From assembly GCF_015602705.1 (NCBI RefSeq), contig NZ_CP059081.1, forward strand, positions 1,621,702-1,685,701: 64,000 bases of DNA, given 5' to 3'. Positions within the stretch are counted from its first letter, which is position 1. Each line of letters begins with the position of its first letter. This document shows positions 15,635-25,780 of this stretch, in pieces. The notes under the pieces were generated by a model. The model was given only the letters and a program-made list of their open reading frames with translations. It did not search any database and had not been told where the DNA came from. The stretch comes from Acinetobacter lwoffii (lineage in GTDB: Bacteria > Pseudomonadota > Gammaproteobacteria > Pseudomonadales > Moraxellaceae). The position numbers and the translations under genes are program-made.

Positions 15635-17911
15635 TTAGGCTGGTTCAGCAGTCTGATCTTCAAAAACCTCAAGTTTTAAGCCAACCGCTTTACCATTTTC
15701 TTTTTTCACCGATACTGCAACATTGCCGCCATTTTCAGCCAGTTCACCAAACAGGATCATCTCAGCCAGCGGTTTTTTCAGGTGTTCCTGAATCAGACGT
15801 TGCATTGGACGTGCGCCCATTAAACGGTCATAGCCATGTTCTGACATCCATTCACGTGCACTTTGATCCACTTCCAGCATGACTTTTTTGTCATCCAGTT
15901 GTGCTTGAAGTTCAGTCAGGAATTTATCCACGACATTTTCAATAATGCTGCTTGGCAATGCCTTGAACTGAATCACGCCGTCGAGGCGGTTACGGAATTC
16001 TGGTGAGAAGGCTTTCTTCATCGCTTCCTGATTATCGTTACTATTATCCTGTTCCATAAAACCAATGCTGACACGAGAAATACTTTCCGCACCAATATTG
16101 GTGGTGAGTACCAAGACCACGTTACGGAAATCAGATTTACGCCCGTTGTTATCAGTCAATGAACCATGATCCATAATCTGCAATAACAGGTTAAACACAT
16201 CTGGATGCGCTTTTTCGATCTCATCGAGCAACAGTACACAATGCGGATTTTTATGAATCGCATCGGTCAATAACCCACCCTGATCAAAACCGACATAGCC
16301 CGGAGGTGCACCGATTAAACGTGACACTGCATGACGTTCCATGTATTCCGACATATCAAAACGAACCAGTTCCACACCCATCTGTTTCGCGAGCTGCTTG
16401 GTCACTTCGGTTTTACCAACACCTGTAGGACCCGCAAAGACAAAACTACCTACAGGCTTATCTGGAGACTTCAAACCGGCACGTGACAGTTTAATTGCAG
16501 AAGCCAAGGCCTCAATCGCTTCATCCTGACCAAAGACCACACGTTTTAAATCACGCTCAAGATTTTCCAGCACACTCTTGTCATCTTTAGAGACAGTTTT
16601 CGGAGGAATACGCGCAATTTTAGAAACGATGTCTTCAATATTTTCTACGGTGATTAAACTGTCATCTTGTTCTGCTTTGAGACGGCGCTGAGCACCGGCT
16701 TCATCAATGACATCAATCGCCTTATCTGGCAAGAAACGGTCGTTGATAAATTTCGCAGAAAGTTCTACCGCAGACACTAAGGCTTGATCTTCATATTCCA
16801 CATGATGGAAATCTTCAAACTTCGATTTCAGACCACGTAGGATATCAATAGTTTCAGAAATAGATGGCTCATTCACATCAATTTTCTGGAAACGACGCGA
16901 TAAAGCATGATCTTTCTCAAAGACCTGACGATATTCCTGGAATGTGGTTGAGCCAATGCAACGTAAAGAACCATTTGCCAACGCCGGTTTGATCAGATTC
17001 GATGCATCCATGGTACTGCCCATACTCGAGCCTGCACCAATAATCATGTGAATTTCATCAATAAACAGCACTGCTTCAGGTTTCTTTTTCAGCGCATTTA
17101 AAAGCTGTTTCAAGCGTTTTTCAAAATCACCACGGTATTTGGTTCCTGCTACCAAAGCACCAATGTCCAGACTGAAAATTTCAGCATTTTCCAGTGGTTT
17201 TGGCGCTTTACCATTGACGATTAACCAAGCAAGACCTTCAGCAATCGAGGTTTTACCAACTCCCGGATCACCGACAAGGAGTGGATTGTTTTTACGACGG
17301 CGGCAAAGGATTTGCGCGGCACGCTCGATTTCTTTTTCACGACCAATCAGTGGATCGGTCTTGCCTTTTTGTGCTTCAACATTCAGGTTAGTGGTATAAA
17401 GTTCAAGTGGACCTGAACTTGCTGAAGATGCTGATTCGCCATCTAGGTCTTCGATTTCTTCTTCAGACTGTACATCTTCTTTACGGGTACCATGAGACAG
17501 GTACTGAGTCAGGGTCAGACGGTTAATTTGATGACGTTTCAGCAGATAGACTGCAAATGAGTCACGCTCAGAATACATGGCAACCAGAATATCGGCACCT
17601 TCTACAGTACGATCACCACCGCTTGACTGCACGTGAAAAATCGCGCGTTGCAAGATCCGGTCGAAGCTTTCTGTCGGGTGTGGTGCCTGATCACTATTTT
17701 CACCAAGTTTAGGGGTATGTTGTTCTACGTACTCTTCTAATTCCTTACGCAACACGATGATGTCGGCACCACATGCTTTGAGAGCATTTACGGCAGAATC
17801 ATTGTCGAGCAAGGCTAACAATAAATGTTCTACGGTCAGGAACTCATGTCTCTTTTGACGAGCCATGCTGACAGCCAAACGTAGTGATACTTCTAATTGA
17901 CGACTGAGCAT
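15635..17911 (-). CDS. clpA: ClpA, ATP-dependent unfoldase subunit of ClpAP
   Basis: A 758-residue Hsp100 protein that unfolds substrates and threads them into ClpP. Domains in order: Clp N-domain (1-145), first AAA+ module with Walker A GDPGVGKT at 214-221 and Walker B VLFIDEIH near 281-288, second AAA+ module with GPTGVGKT at 494-501 and VLLLDEIEKAHPD near 560, then the ClpP-docking loop with IGF near residue 618. Length equals E. coli ClpA. It starts nine bases after clpS stop with a strong AAGGGGG site, so clpS-clpA form an operon. ClpP is not in the window. Confidence 0.96.
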   Translation of the reverse strand: MLSRQLEVSLRLAVSMARQKRHEFLTVEHLLLALLDNDSAVNALKACGADIIVLRKELEEYVEQHTPKLGENSDQAPHPTESFDRILQRAIFHVQSSGGDRTVEGADILVAMYSERDSFAVYLLKRHQINRLTLTQYLSHGTRKEDVQSEEEIEDLDGESASSASSGPLELYTTNLNVEAQKGKTDPLIGREKEIERAAQILCRRRKNNPLLVGDPGVGKTSIAEGLAWLIVNGKAPKPLENAEIFSLDIGALVAGTKYRGDFEKRLKQLLNALKKKPEAVLFIDEIHMIIGAGSSMGSTMDASNLIKPALANGSLRCIGSTTFQEYRQVFEKDHALSRRFQKIDVNEPSISETIDILRGLKSKFEDFHHVEYEDQALVSAVELSAKFINDRFLPDKAIDVIDEAGAQRRLKAEQDDSLITVENIEDIVSKIARIPPKTVSKDDKSVLENLERDLKRVVFGQDEAIEALASAIKLSRAGLKSPDKPVGSFVFAGPTGVGKTEVTKQLAKQMGVELVRFDMSEYMERHAVSRLIGAPPGYVGFDQGGLLTDAIHKNPHCVLLLDEIEKAHPDVFNLLLQIMDHGSLTDNNGRKSDFRNVVLVLTTNIGAESISRVSIGFMEQDNSNDNQEAMKKAFSPEFRNRLDGVIQFKALPSSIIENVVDKFLTELQAQLDDKKVMLEVDQSAREWMSEHGYDRLMGARPMQRLIQEHLKKPLAEMILFGELAENGGNVAVSVKKENGKAVGLKLEVFEDQTAEPA

Positions 17912-17920
17912 GTAACCCCC

Positions 17921-18334
17921 TTAATCTTTAGGCTCTATTTGGCAAAGTAACGGATGACCTTGTGATCGAGCATAATTATTGACTTGGTTCGCTTTGGTCT
18001 CCGCAATGTCTCGAGGATAGACCCCAGCTACACCCTTTCCTTCATAATGTACAGTTAGCATTACTTGTGTAGCTTGGTCAAGATTCATTGCAAAGTATTG
18101 TTGTAAAATTTCAATTACAAACTCCATCGGCGTATAGTCGTCATTTAATAAAACAACGGCATACAACGGTGGACGTTTCAGTTCTGGCGGTGCAGTCTGT
18201 ATAGCTAAGTCAGAATCACCGTCTTCAGAGGGTTCATTTGCTAAACGTGGGCTGATATGCCAATCAACGATTCCAGACTCATTAAAAGAATTTTTAATAT
18301 CACTTAAACACATTTGACGTTTATTGCTTGGCAT
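17921..18334 (-). CDS. clpS: ClpS, N-end-rule adaptor of ClpA
   Basis: A 137-residue adaptor that binds proteins with N-terminal Leu, Phe, Tyr or Trp and delivers them to the ClpA N-domain. The core motifs are present: [20 protein letters not shown] and [16 protein letters not shown] with [11 protein letters not shown]. The N-terminal extension before the core is about 50 residues, longer than in E. coli (106 residues total), and carries [11 protein letters not shown]. The first ATG has no clear ribosome site; ATG at 18313 is an alternative, so the extension may be slightly shorter. Upstream of clpA with a 9-base gap. Confidence 0.92.
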   Translation of the reverse strand: MPSNKRQMCLSDIKNSFNESGIVDWHISPRLANEPSEDGDSDLAIQTAPPELKRPPLYAVVLLNDDYTPMEFVIEILQQYFAMNLDQATQVMLTVHYEGKGVAGVYPRDIAETKANQVNNYARSQGHPLLCQIEPKD

Positions 18335-18352
18335 AAGATTTATATTTCACAC

Positions 18353-19102
18353 TTAATTTGCATTTGCTTCGGTTTTCGGAATTTCTGACAAGGTGGCAGA
18401 CTGATTTTCTACTGCTTTGCCCTGTTCCCAACTAAAACGACGAATCACAGGTTTGGCACCAGTAAGACGCACTTCAATAAATTCTGGCTTAAAGCCCTTA
18501 GGCATGGTCCAGCGGCCAGTGAGTCGCTCATAATTTTCGAAATTAAAGTTTTTATCTTCCAGTGGCACCACCAGAATTTCAGTCCCTTTAATCAGGCGCA
18601 ATTCCACACTACCTGAAGCACGGCTTTTGCCTGGACTGACCTGCACCAGATCAATCTGATATTCAAAGGCATTTTCCGGCAAAGGTTTAATCGACAGGTT
18701 TTGAACCGCCAATGCTAGACCACCACGCTGACGCAAAATCTCGCGATAAATGGTTCCCACACTTTCGGCCTGCACCTGTTCATCACGTGCCTTGGTCATG
18801 GCCAGATACAGATCATTGGCATTACTGACCGCCAGATCACGCTCCTGAACCGCAGTATTCAGCGTCTTGTTCAGTGTTTCCAGACTGGCTTTTTGAGTCT
18901 GTACCACATCGACCAGTTGCTCTGCATCCGCATCATAACCCGCCGCAGTCAAACCCTGACGATGTCCTACGGTATATCCGAGTACGCCACTGCTTAAGAT
19001 CAATACAGCCGCACCAATGGCTAAGGGCGTATTGCCTTTCATGAATGGTTTCTTAGTACCGGGTTCCTGAGGAAGCGTCGTATTTGACTCGTTATTCGGC
19101 AT
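18353..19102 (-). CDS. Membrane-anchored coiled-coil protein (DUF6776-like)
   Basis: A 249-residue protein with one transmembrane helix near residues 25-48 (PLAIGAAVLILSSGVLGYTVG), a coiled-coil of about 55 residues (QLVDVVQTQKASLETLNKTL onward) and a C-terminal beta-rich periplasmic domain that includes LPENAFEYQIDLVQVSPGKS and GRWTMPKGFKPEFIEVRL. Similar proteins lie beside argC in other gammaproteobacteria and I believe are catalogued as DUF6776; the number is from memory. It sits between argC and clpS, all on the minus strand, 18 bases upstream of clpS. A bitopic envelope role is likely, exact function unknown. Confidence 0.65.
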   Translation of the reverse strand: MPNNESNTTLPQEPGTKKPFMKGNTPLAIGAAVLILSSGVLGYTVGHRQGLTAAGYDADAEQLVDVVQTQKASLETLNKTLNTAVQERDLAVSNANDLYLAMTKARDEQVQAESVGTIYREILRQRGGLALAVQNLSIKPLPENAFEYQIDLVQVSPGKSRASGSVELRLIKGTEILVVPLEDKNFNFENYERLTGRWTMPKGFKPEFIEVRLTGAKPVIRRFSWEQGKAVENQSATLSEIPKTEANAN

Positions 19103-19179
19103 TTTGATCTCTTGTTTGCTTTAATCAAGACACACATTTAAATGCAAATCTAAATGTGTGTGAAGTTCTAATACGTTTT

Positions 19180-20229
19180 TTATGGTAATAAACCAATATT
19201 ATTTAAGCCAGCGTCTTCAGCAAAACCAAACATCAGGTTCATGTTTTGCACAGCCTGACCTGCTGCGCCTTTTACCAGATTGTCTTGTACAACCAGGATC
19301 ACCAGTTTCGTTGGCTGTGGCTTATACAAGGCAATACGTAACTGATTCGCTCCACGCACTGAACGCGTTTCTGGTGAACTGCCTGCCGGCATGACATCGA
19401 CAAATGCTTCATTGGCATAGAACTGCTCATATAGCGCTTGTAAATCTGCGGTTTGCCCTGCTTCAGTTAAATCGATATAGATGGTCGACAACATACCACG
19501 GATCATTGGCACCAAATGCGGTACAAATAAAATATGATCAAACACATTTTTTTGACCTGAAATATTTTCCAGTGCTTCGACAATTTCAGGATGATGGCGA
19601 TGACCCGCTACACCATAGGCCTTAAAGTTATCAGCATTTTCAGAATAAATCATGCCCAGACTGGCTTTACGTCCTGCACCTGATACACCCGACTTGGCAT
19701 CAATAATAATACTTTCAGGTTTCACCAATGCTTCAGCAGATTTTAAGACTGGCGCCAGACCCAGCTGAACTGTGGTTGGATAACACCCCGGATTCCCGAT
19801 CACATTGGCTTTTTTAATGTCTTCACGATTCAATTCAGATAAACCGTAAACAGAATCTTTTAACAGTTCTGGACATGCATGTTGCATGCCATACCATTTT
19901 TCAAACTGTGCAAGATCTTGTAAACGAAAATCGGCAGCTAGGTCGATCACTTTGGTATTTGCAGCGACCAGCTCTTCGGCATGTTTCATTGCGACACCAT
20001 GCGGTGTTGCAAAGAACACCACATCGCATGATTTTAATAAATCCAGACTTAAATCGGAAAATTTAAGATCGGTATGCCCGCGCAAGCTCGGGAACATGTC
20101 ATCTACACGACGGCCTGCTTCAGTACGTGATGTCAGTGCTGTTACATTTACATCTGGATGTCGTAGCAAAAGACGCAAAAGTTCAACGCCTGTATAACCC
20201 GTACCACCCACAATACCCACTGAAATCAC
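19180..20229 (-). CDS. argC: N-acetyl-gamma-glutamyl-phosphate reductase
   Basis: A 349-residue NADPH-dependent enzyme that reduces N-acetylglutamyl-5-phosphate to the semialdehyde in arginine biosynthesis. The Rossmann motif is [17 protein letters not shown] (5-21) and the catalytic Cys is Cys149 in [16 protein letters not shown] carries the conserved His. Length is typical. The start is GTG, preceded by GAGGT eight bases upstream. It lies upstream of the coiled-coil membrane protein gene with 77 bases between. Confidence 0.95.
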   Translation of the reverse strand: MISVGIVGGTGYTGVELLRLLLRHPDVNVTALTSRTEAGRRVDDMFPSLRGHTDLKFSDLSLDLLKSCDVVFFATPHGVAMKHAEELVAANTKVIDLAADFRLQDLAQFEKWYGMQHACPELLKDSVYGLSELNREDIKKANVIGNPGCYPTTVQLGLAPVLKSAEALVKPESIIIDAKSGVSGAGRKASLGMIYSENADNFKAYGVAGHRHHPEIVEALENISGQKNVFDHILFVPHLVPMIRGMLSTIYIDLTEAGQTADLQALYEQFYANEAFVDVMPAGSSPETRSVRGANQLRIALYKPQPTKLVILVVQDNLVKGAAGQAVQNMNLMFGFAEDAGLNNIGLLP

Positions 20230-20418
20230 GATGATTACCTCAAATAAATGTTTCCTTTATACAGCCTAGTATGACAGGAAGTTGAGGTTTTCTAAACCAT
20301 TTCACTGGGGTTTGCTGGTTTTTTAATTGATCAGCAGGATAAGTCCGATTTAGAGGATAAAATGCCTGGATTGCTTAGGCTATTTTAATAGAGTTGTATT
20401 GACCTATTAATTATGCTT

Positions 20419-21099
20419 TTAGGCTCCCCACCAATATGGCAACGGCGTATTTTTCAGCGCTTTACGATGCTGCTGGAAATGCTGATCATGCTTGGCAACT
20501 TCTGCCCAAAAGCGTGGGCTATGATCAAAATGCTTTGTATGTACAAGTTCATGGACAGTGACATAACGCGTGACTTGTTCAGGGAATAATACTAGCGCAC
20601 TATTCAGCATAATGTCATGTTTGGCCGAACAACTGCCCCACCGGGTTTTAGGTTGTCGAATACTGCAGTTTTTAAAAGGCAAATGACATTGCTGTGAGAC
20701 AAGATTTAAATATGAAGGAAGCTGTTCTTTTGCGTAGGCAATCACGAAAGTTTTTAAATATTCTTCAGGATGTCGGTCACTGATGCAAAGCTGTAAATTT
20801 TTATGATCAAAAATGAAGTTGTTCTTCTGGCTTTGATAAGAAATTTGTACAGGTTCTTTTAGATTAAATAACCGCAGCTCAATCGGTAACGTCCGGTCAA
20901 TATTTTCGATTTTTTCTTGCTGGGATTGCCAGGTTTTAATCAGCCAGCTTTCAGATTGTTCAATAAAATGCCGTATCTGTTTTTTGCTGCAAAAAACCGG
21001 GGCTGTGAGGCGAATCTGGGTCGCATCGACACGCAAACGTAACCGGGTTGAACGGACATTTCGGGTGATTTGGATTTCGGGTAGATCGGATAAGGTCAT
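20419..21099 (-). CDS. YgjP-like M48-type metallopeptidase domain protein
   Basis: A 226-residue cytosolic protein of the DUF45/YgjP family. The zinc site is visible: HELVHTKHFDHS, with His183, Glu184 and His187, and His193 before SPRFW. The upstream part IRQPKTRWGSCSAKHDIMLN is the other family signature. Members are predicted zinc metallopeptidases of the WLM/gluzincin group, some encoded next to restriction enzymes, but the substrate is unknown. Here it is not next to such genes; its neighbours are rpiA and argC. A short inverted-repeat element lies between it and rpiA. Family certain, function inferred. Confidence 0.85.
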   Translation of the reverse strand: MTLSDLPEIQITRNVRSTRLRLRVDATQIRLTAPVFCSKKQIRHFIEQSESWLIKTWQSQQEKIENIDRTLPIELRLFNLKEPVQISYQSQKNNFIFDHKNLQLCISDRHPEEYLKTFVIAYAKEQLPSYLNLVSQQCHLPFKNCSIRQPKTRWGSCSAKHDIMLNSALVLFPEQVTRYVTVHELVHTKHFDHSPRFWAEVAKHDQHFQQHRKALKNTPLPYWWGA

Positions 21100-21111
21100 T
21101 ATAGTTTTTTT

Positions 21112-21210
21112 AATCTCCCTAACCCCCTCTTTTTCAAAGAGGGGCTTTTAAAAGTCTCCCTTCTTGCACTTGTTTTAAAGCAGTGCTTCAAAACTTCGCT
21201 CAGGGAGATT
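21112..21210. repeat. Intergenic inverted-repeat element
   Basis: The ends AATCTCCCT (21112-21120) and AGGGAGATT (21202-21210) are inverted complements. Inside, CCCCTCTTT and AAAGAGGGG (21124-21144) form a tight hairpin with a 3-base loop. The phrase 'AATCTCCCTAACCCCC..' closely resembles dispersed intergenic repeats I recall in Acinetobacter and related genomes. It separates rpiA from the YgjP-like gene and may also act as a transcript barrier. Only one copy is in the window. Confidence 0.5.
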
Positions 21211-21237
21211 TAGAGGGATTTTTTCTAGAAAGTTTAA

Positions 21238-21909
21238 TTAAACCGCTGTACGCTCTTCAATTCCGTTATCAGTCGCGACAATGGCGATATCTGCTTTGTT
21301 GATCGCAAAGATACCGTTACATACCACGCCCGGAATATCGTTTAAGGTTTTTTCCAGTTCAAGTGCATTTAGAATATTCAGGTTGTACACATCTAAAATC
21401 ACATTACCGTTGTCAGTGACCACACCTTCACGGTACGCAGGATCGCCACCTAAAGATACGATTTTACGCGCGACTGCAGAACGCGCCATTGGAATCACTT
21501 CTACAGGAAGCGGGAACTCACGCCCTAATTGTCCAACCCATTTAGAATCATCCACGATACACACAAATTTTTTCGCAATAGAGGCAACAATCTTTTCACG
21601 TGTCAGCGCTGCACCGCCACCTTTGATCATATGCATATGACGATCAATTTCATCTGCACCATCAACATAAGCATCCAGACCACTGACAGAGTTCATATCT
21701 ACCACTTCAATGCCGAGTTTTTTCAAGCGTTGTGCAGTTGCTTCTGAACTGGCTACCGCAGCTTCCAATTGCAGCTCAGGCAATAAGTCAATTAAAAAGT
21801 TTACAGTACTGCCTGTACCTACGCCTAAAATGCCCCCTTTTGGCAAGTGTTTTAAAGCGGCTTTGGCTGCTGCTTGTTTTTTCTCATCTTGGGTTGCATA
21901 TAGACTCAT
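21238..21909 (-). CDS. rpiA: Ribose-5-phosphate isomerase A
   Basis: A 223-residue enzyme that interconverts ribose 5-phosphate and ribulose 5-phosphate in the pentose phosphate pathway. Conserved segments are [35 protein letters not shown] and [14 protein letters not shown], which hold the phosphate and catalytic (Asp, Glu, Lys) residues. I choose ATG at 21909 ([12 protein letters not shown]), giving near E. coli length (219); a TTG four codons upstream would also be in frame. It is divergent from ilvA across about 100 bases. Confidence 0.94.
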   Translation of the reverse strand: MSLYATQDEKKQAAAKAALKHLPKGGILGVGTGSTVNFLIDLLPELQLEAAVASSEATAQRLKKLGIEVVDMNSVSGLDAYVDGADEIDRHMHMIKGGGAALTREKIVASIAKKFVCIVDDSKWVGQLGREFPLPVEVIPMARSAVARKIVSLGGDPAYREGVVTDNGNVILDVYNLNILNALELEKTLNDIPGVVCNGIFAINKADIAIVATDNGIEERTAV

Positions 21910-22013
21910 GGCTTCACTCAACTATTTTGGACTTTTGCAGCTTTTTTAAACCGCAAAGCCGTGTGGTTTGTTACAATAAGCCCCTATTTTAAACTGTTAG
22001 ATGGAAAATTAAC

Positions 22014-23552
22014 ATGCTGTCTCGTTTGGTTCGACAAATTTTACAAGCAACGGTCTACGATGTTGCAATCGAAACTCCACTCGAAGCAGCGCCACGAATT
22101 AGCGAACGACTCAATAATAATATCCGCTTTAAACGTGAAGATTTACAACCGGTTTTTTCATTCAAGCTACGCGGTGCCTATAACCGTATTAGTCAATTAC
22201 CGAAATCACAAATGGAACGTGGCGTTATTACTGCTTCAGCGGGTAACCATGCACAGGGCGTGGCACTCTCAGGGAAAAAGCTGGGTATTCGCGCGATTAT
22301 TGTGATGCCTAAAACCACACCTGATATCAAGGTACAGGCGGTTAAGCGTCTTGGTGGCGAAGTGGTTTTGCATGGTGATTCATTTGATGTCGCCAACAAG
22401 TATGCGATTCAACGTGCCCAGGAAGATGGCATGACCTTCATTCCGCCTTATGATGATGAACTGGTGATTGCTGGCCAAGGTACGATTGCTAATGAAATCC
22501 TGCGTCAATGGCGCGATGTGGATTACGTGTTTGTCGCAGTTGGCGGTGGTGGCCTGATCGCAGGTGTTGCAGCGTATTTAGGTGATGTCGCACCCCACGT
22601 TAAAGTCATTCCAGTGGAATACGACGAATCTGCCTGTTTAAAAGCTGCTTTAGAAGCAAATGAACGTGTGATTCTCCCATCTGTGGGCTTGTTTGCTGAT
22701 GGTACAGCGGTAGCCCAAATTGGTGAAAAACCATTTGATGTGATTCGTCTGCAAAAATCGGACAATTCTGGCCCAATCGTGGAACCGAATGTGGTGCTGG
22801 TGAATACGGATGAAGTCTGTGCAGCGATTAAAGACACTTATGACGAATGCCGTAGCATTGTAGAACCATCTGGTGCAATGGCTCTGGCAGGTATTAAAAA
22901 ATACGTGGCTGAACATGGCATCGAAGGGAAGAACATGGTGTCGATTGTCTGCGGCGCCAACATGAACTTCGACCGTTTACGTTATATCGCTGAACGTACC
23001 GAACTGGGTGAACGCAAAGAAGCGATTTTTGCCGTGACCATTCCGGAACAGAAAGGTTCATTCCTGAGTTTCTGCCGTGCATTACAAGGCCGTAATATTA
23101 CTGAATTTAACTACCGTGCCAGCGATGCTTCTGCTGCGCAAGTCTTTGTCGGCATCAGTCTGAAAAATGGCGAGAAAGAACGTCAGGAAATTTATGAAAC
23201 CTTAAAGTTCCAGTATGACGTTGACGATCTGTCTGATGACGAAGTGGCCAAACTGCATATCCGTTACCTGATCGGTGGTCATGCCGATATTGAAAATGAG
23301 CGCCTGTTCCGCGTGGAATTCCCGGAGCGTCCTGGCGCTTTACTGATGTTCCTGGAACGTCTTGGCCCAACCCATAATATCACCCTGTTCCACTACCGGA
23401 ACCACGGCGCTGCTGAAGGACGTGTTCTGGTGGGTCTTGAAGCAACCGATGCACAACAGAATCCGGATGGCTTGATCGAAACTCTCGAAACCATTACCTA
23501 TCCATATCAGGAAATTACCAATAATCTGGGTTATCAACGTTTCTTGAAGTAA
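22014..23552 (+). CDS. ilvA: Threonine deaminase, biosynthetic
   Basis: A 512-residue PLP enzyme that converts threonine to 2-oxobutanoate, the first committed step to isoleucine. The PLP lysine is Lys51 in FSFKLRGAYNR; the phosphate loop is VGGGGLIAG, and SAGNHAQGVALS is typical of the family. The C-terminal third has two ACT-like regulatory domains (EAIFAVTIPEQKGSFLSFC and ERLFRVEFPERPGALLMF), so isoleucine feedback inhibition is expected. It is divergent from rpiA. A strong terminator follows; it is therefore a single-gene unit. Confidence 0.96.
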   Translation: MLSRLVRQILQATVYDVAIETPLEAAPRISERLNNNIRFKREDLQPVFSFKLRGAYNRISQLPKSQMERGVITASAGNHAQGVALSGKKLGIRAIIVMPKTTPDIKVQAVKRLGGEVVLHGDSFDVANKYAIQRAQEDGMTFIPPYDDELVIAGQGTIANEILRQWRDVDYVFVAVGGGGLIAGVAAYLGDVAPHVKVIPVEYDESACLKAALEANERVILPSVGLFADGTAVAQIGEKPFDVIRLQKSDNSGPIVEPNVVLVNTDEVCAAIKDTYDECRSIVEPSGAMALAGIKKYVAEHGIEGKNMVSIVCGANMNFDRLRYIAERTELGERKEAIFAVTIPEQKGSFLSFCRALQGRNITEFNYRASDASAAQVFVGISLKNGEKERQEIYETLKFQYDVDDLSDDEVAKLHIRYLIGGHADIENERLFRVEFPERPGALLMFLERLGPTHNITLFHYRNHGAAEGRVLVGLEATDAQQNPDGLIETLETITYPYQEITNNLGYQRFLK

Positions 23553-23566
23553 TTCTTTCAAACATA

Positions 23567-23590
23567 AACCGCCTTTCGAGGCGGTTTTTT
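23567..23590 (+). terminator. ilvA terminator
   Basis: AACCGCCT, TTCG loop, AGGCGGTT, then TTTT. Classical rho-independent terminator 15 bases past the ilvA stop. Confidence 0.9.
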
Positions 23591-23717
23591 TATGTCCGGC
23601 TGAATGAAAATGTATGAAGTATTTATGTAAGGCCAGATAGCTGAAAACTATAAAAATCTTTAAGATACATACTTAGACATGAACTGATTTGAAATAAAAA
23701 GATTTAAGGAAATATGC

Positions 23718-24374
23718 ATGGCATTATTTGCAGTCATTGGGCTGGGCAGCTTCGGTGCAACAGTGGCGACTCAACTGATCAGCCTGAAACATGATGTGAT
23801 TGGAATCGATCTCGATAAAAAATATGTGGAAAATATTTCCGATCAGCTCACCCATGCGGTCATTGCCGATGCAACCGATGAGCATGTCCTGGATGAACTG
23901 GATATCCAGCGCTGTGAAGCGGTCGTAGTCGCAATTGGTGAAGATATTGAAGCCAGCATTCTGTGTGTACTGCATCTGAAAAATATGGGTGTAAAGAAAA
24001 TTTGGGCCAAAGCCAAATCCAAAGCCCACCATATGATTTTGACCCATCTGAACGTCGAAAAAATTATTCACCCAGAAGAAGATATGGGCGTCCGTGTGGC
24101 ACAATCACTCAGCTACCCGATGGTTAGCCGTTATATGTCACTTGAAGATGATCACTATATTGTCAAGATCGAGATTCATGCAGATCATCATGGTACACCG
24201 TTGAATCAGTTGATGAAGCATATACCTGAAATTACCACCTTATTACATAAACGCGGATCTACGCTGCAATACCACGTAGATGCCAATCAGATTCTTCAAG
24301 AAGGCGACATTTTACTGGTTGAAGGATTGCTGGAACCTTTGCGCCGTCTTGCTAAATATTTTAAACATTTATGA
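23718..24374 (+). CDS. ktrA: KtrA-type potassium channel RCK subunit
   Basis: A 218-residue cytosolic RCK (TrkA_N plus TrkA_C) protein. The nucleotide-binding Rossmann motif is GLGSFG (8-13), followed by GIDLDKKYVENISDQL and AIGEDIEASIL. KtrA forms an octameric ring that binds ATP or ADP and gates the KtrB pore for K+ (Na+-dependent) uptake. Length fits KtrA rather than the double-length TrkA. AAGGA precedes the start. Its stop overlaps the start of ktrB by four bases (ATGA), so the two are translationally coupled. Confidence 0.9.
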   Translation: MALFAVIGLGSFGATVATQLISLKHDVIGIDLDKKYVENISDQLTHAVIADATDEHVLDELDIQRCEAVVVAIGEDIEASILCVLHLKNMGVKKIWAKAKSKAHHMILTHLNVEKIIHPEEDMGVRVAQSLSYPMVSRYMSLEDDHYIVKIEIHADHHGTPLNQLMKHIPEITTLLHKRGSTLQYHVDANQILQEGDILLVEGLLEPLRRLAKYFKHL

Positions 24375-25711
24375 AAAGTTCTGATTTAAAGCAACACAGG
24401 ACGATTAACCTCAGTCCTCCGAGCTTACTGGCTTTGGGTTTTCTCGGATTAATTCTGATTGGCTCATTACTTCTGATGCTGCCTATCGCCCATCATGGAG
24501 AAATCAGCTGGCTGGAGGCGATATTTACAGCAACTTCTGCTGTGACCATTACCGGGCTATCGGTGGTAAATGTCGGTGATGCCTATACCGTATTCGGCCA
24601 AATCGTGATTATGTTTTTGTTGCAATGCGGTGGCTTGGGTTTTATGACCTTTGCCATTCTGGCAGTGATGAGTCTGGCACCGCAACTGGGGCTAAAACAA
24701 CAAGTCATGGCACAGGAATCGATCGGACAAACCAGTCTGAAGAAAGTCAGTTTTACCATTAAAGCCGTGTTTTTATATTCCCTGTTTTTTGAAGCGATCG
24801 GCACGCTGATTCTGACCTTGTCCTGGCTCAAAGAATATTCGTTCAGTGATGCACTATTTTATGCAGCTTTTTATAGCGTCTCTGCTTTTAATAATGGTGG
24901 ATTTTCACTATTTCCAAATAGCTTGATGAGCTTTTCAGGACAGTATCTGATTACCTTTACCATCAGTATGCTGTATATCATTGGCGGTATCGGTTTTCTG
25001 GTGCTAATGGATGTTAAAGAACATAAGCGCTGGCGTAAGTTGAGTACCAACAGCAAGCTAATCCTCTCAACGATTCTAGGTCTGAACCTCAGTGCTTTTA
25101 TCGTACTTTGGCTATTAGAGGCTTCCAATCCACAGACCTTAGGTCTCATGAGTTTGGGCGATCAGGCCGTGAATGCCTGGTTCCATGCCACGGTTCCCCG
25201 CTCTTCGGGTTTTAATAGCTTGCCGATGGAACAAATGAGTGATGCATCCACTTTAGTTACCATATTTCTAATGTTTATTGGTGGAGGTTCCTTAAGTACG
25301 GCGGGCGGCATTAAAGTCGGTACCTTTATTATTGTCGTGATCAGCGTAATCAGTTTTTTAAGACGCGAAGATGAAATCCGGCTGTTTAATCACTCTATTC
25401 CTGAAAAAACCACCTTTAAAGCATTGGCCGTTTTGTGTATTACTGCAGCGCTGATCATGATGGGTTTTATGAGCTTATTAATCCTGGAACCTGAGCAGGA
25501 TTTTCTGGATCTGTTGTTTGAAGCTGTGTCTGCGGCCTGCACCGTTGGCTTGTCCCGAGGTGTCACTGAAGAGCTACAACCGGCCAGTTTGATCATTCTG
25601 ATGTTGTTAATGTTCGCAGGGCGTCTAGGGCCACTCACACTTGCTTATTTTATTGCGACTCCGAAAAAGAGTCGTCTCAAACATCCGCCTGCAGAAATCC
25701 AGATTGGCTAA
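24371..25711 (+). CDS. ktrB: KtrB-type potassium transporter, membrane subunit
   Basis: A 446-residue inner-membrane protein of the Trk/Ktr/HKT superfamily, four M1-P-M2 repeats in one chain. Selectivity-filter-like P-loops are seen at TATSAVTITGLSVV, SVSAFNNGGFSLF, VPRSSGFNSLP and AACTVGLSRG; the conserved Gly in each is retained. It takes up K+ together with Na+. It overlaps ktrA by ATGA. A bidirectional terminator follows, shared with the convergent pldA gene. Confidence 0.9.
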   Translation: MKSSDLKQHRTINLSPPSLLALGFLGLILIGSLLLMLPIAHHGEISWLEAIFTATSAVTITGLSVVNVGDAYTVFGQIVIMFLLQCGGLGFMTFAILAVMSLAPQLGLKQQVMAQESIGQTSLKKVSFTIKAVFLYSLFFEAIGTLILTLSWLKEYSFSDALFYAAFYSVSAFNNGGFSLFPNSLMSFSGQYLITFTISMLYIIGGIGFLVLMDVKEHKRWRKLSTNSKLILSTILGLNLSAFIVLWLLEASNPQTLGLMSLGDQAVNAWFHATVPRSSGFNSLPMEQMSDASTLVTIFLMFIGGGSLSTAGGIKVGTFIIVVISVISFLRREDEIRLFNHSIPEKTTFKALAVLCITAALIMMGFMSLLILEPEQDFLDLLFEAVSAACTVGLSRGVTEELQPASLIILMLLMFAGRLGPLTLAYFIATPKKSRLKHPPAEIQIG

Positions 25712-25720
25712 TCCACCTAT

Positions 25721-25748
25721 AAAAAACCATGCCGCAGCATGGTTTTTT
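25721..25748. terminator. Bidirectional terminator
   Basis: AAAACCATGC and GCATGGTTTT pair around CGCA, with A-run before and T-run after; it lies between ktrB and the convergent pldA. Confidence 0.9.
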
Positions 25749-25780
25749 ATTTTCATTCCAAGATGTTTAAAGTTGGAATC

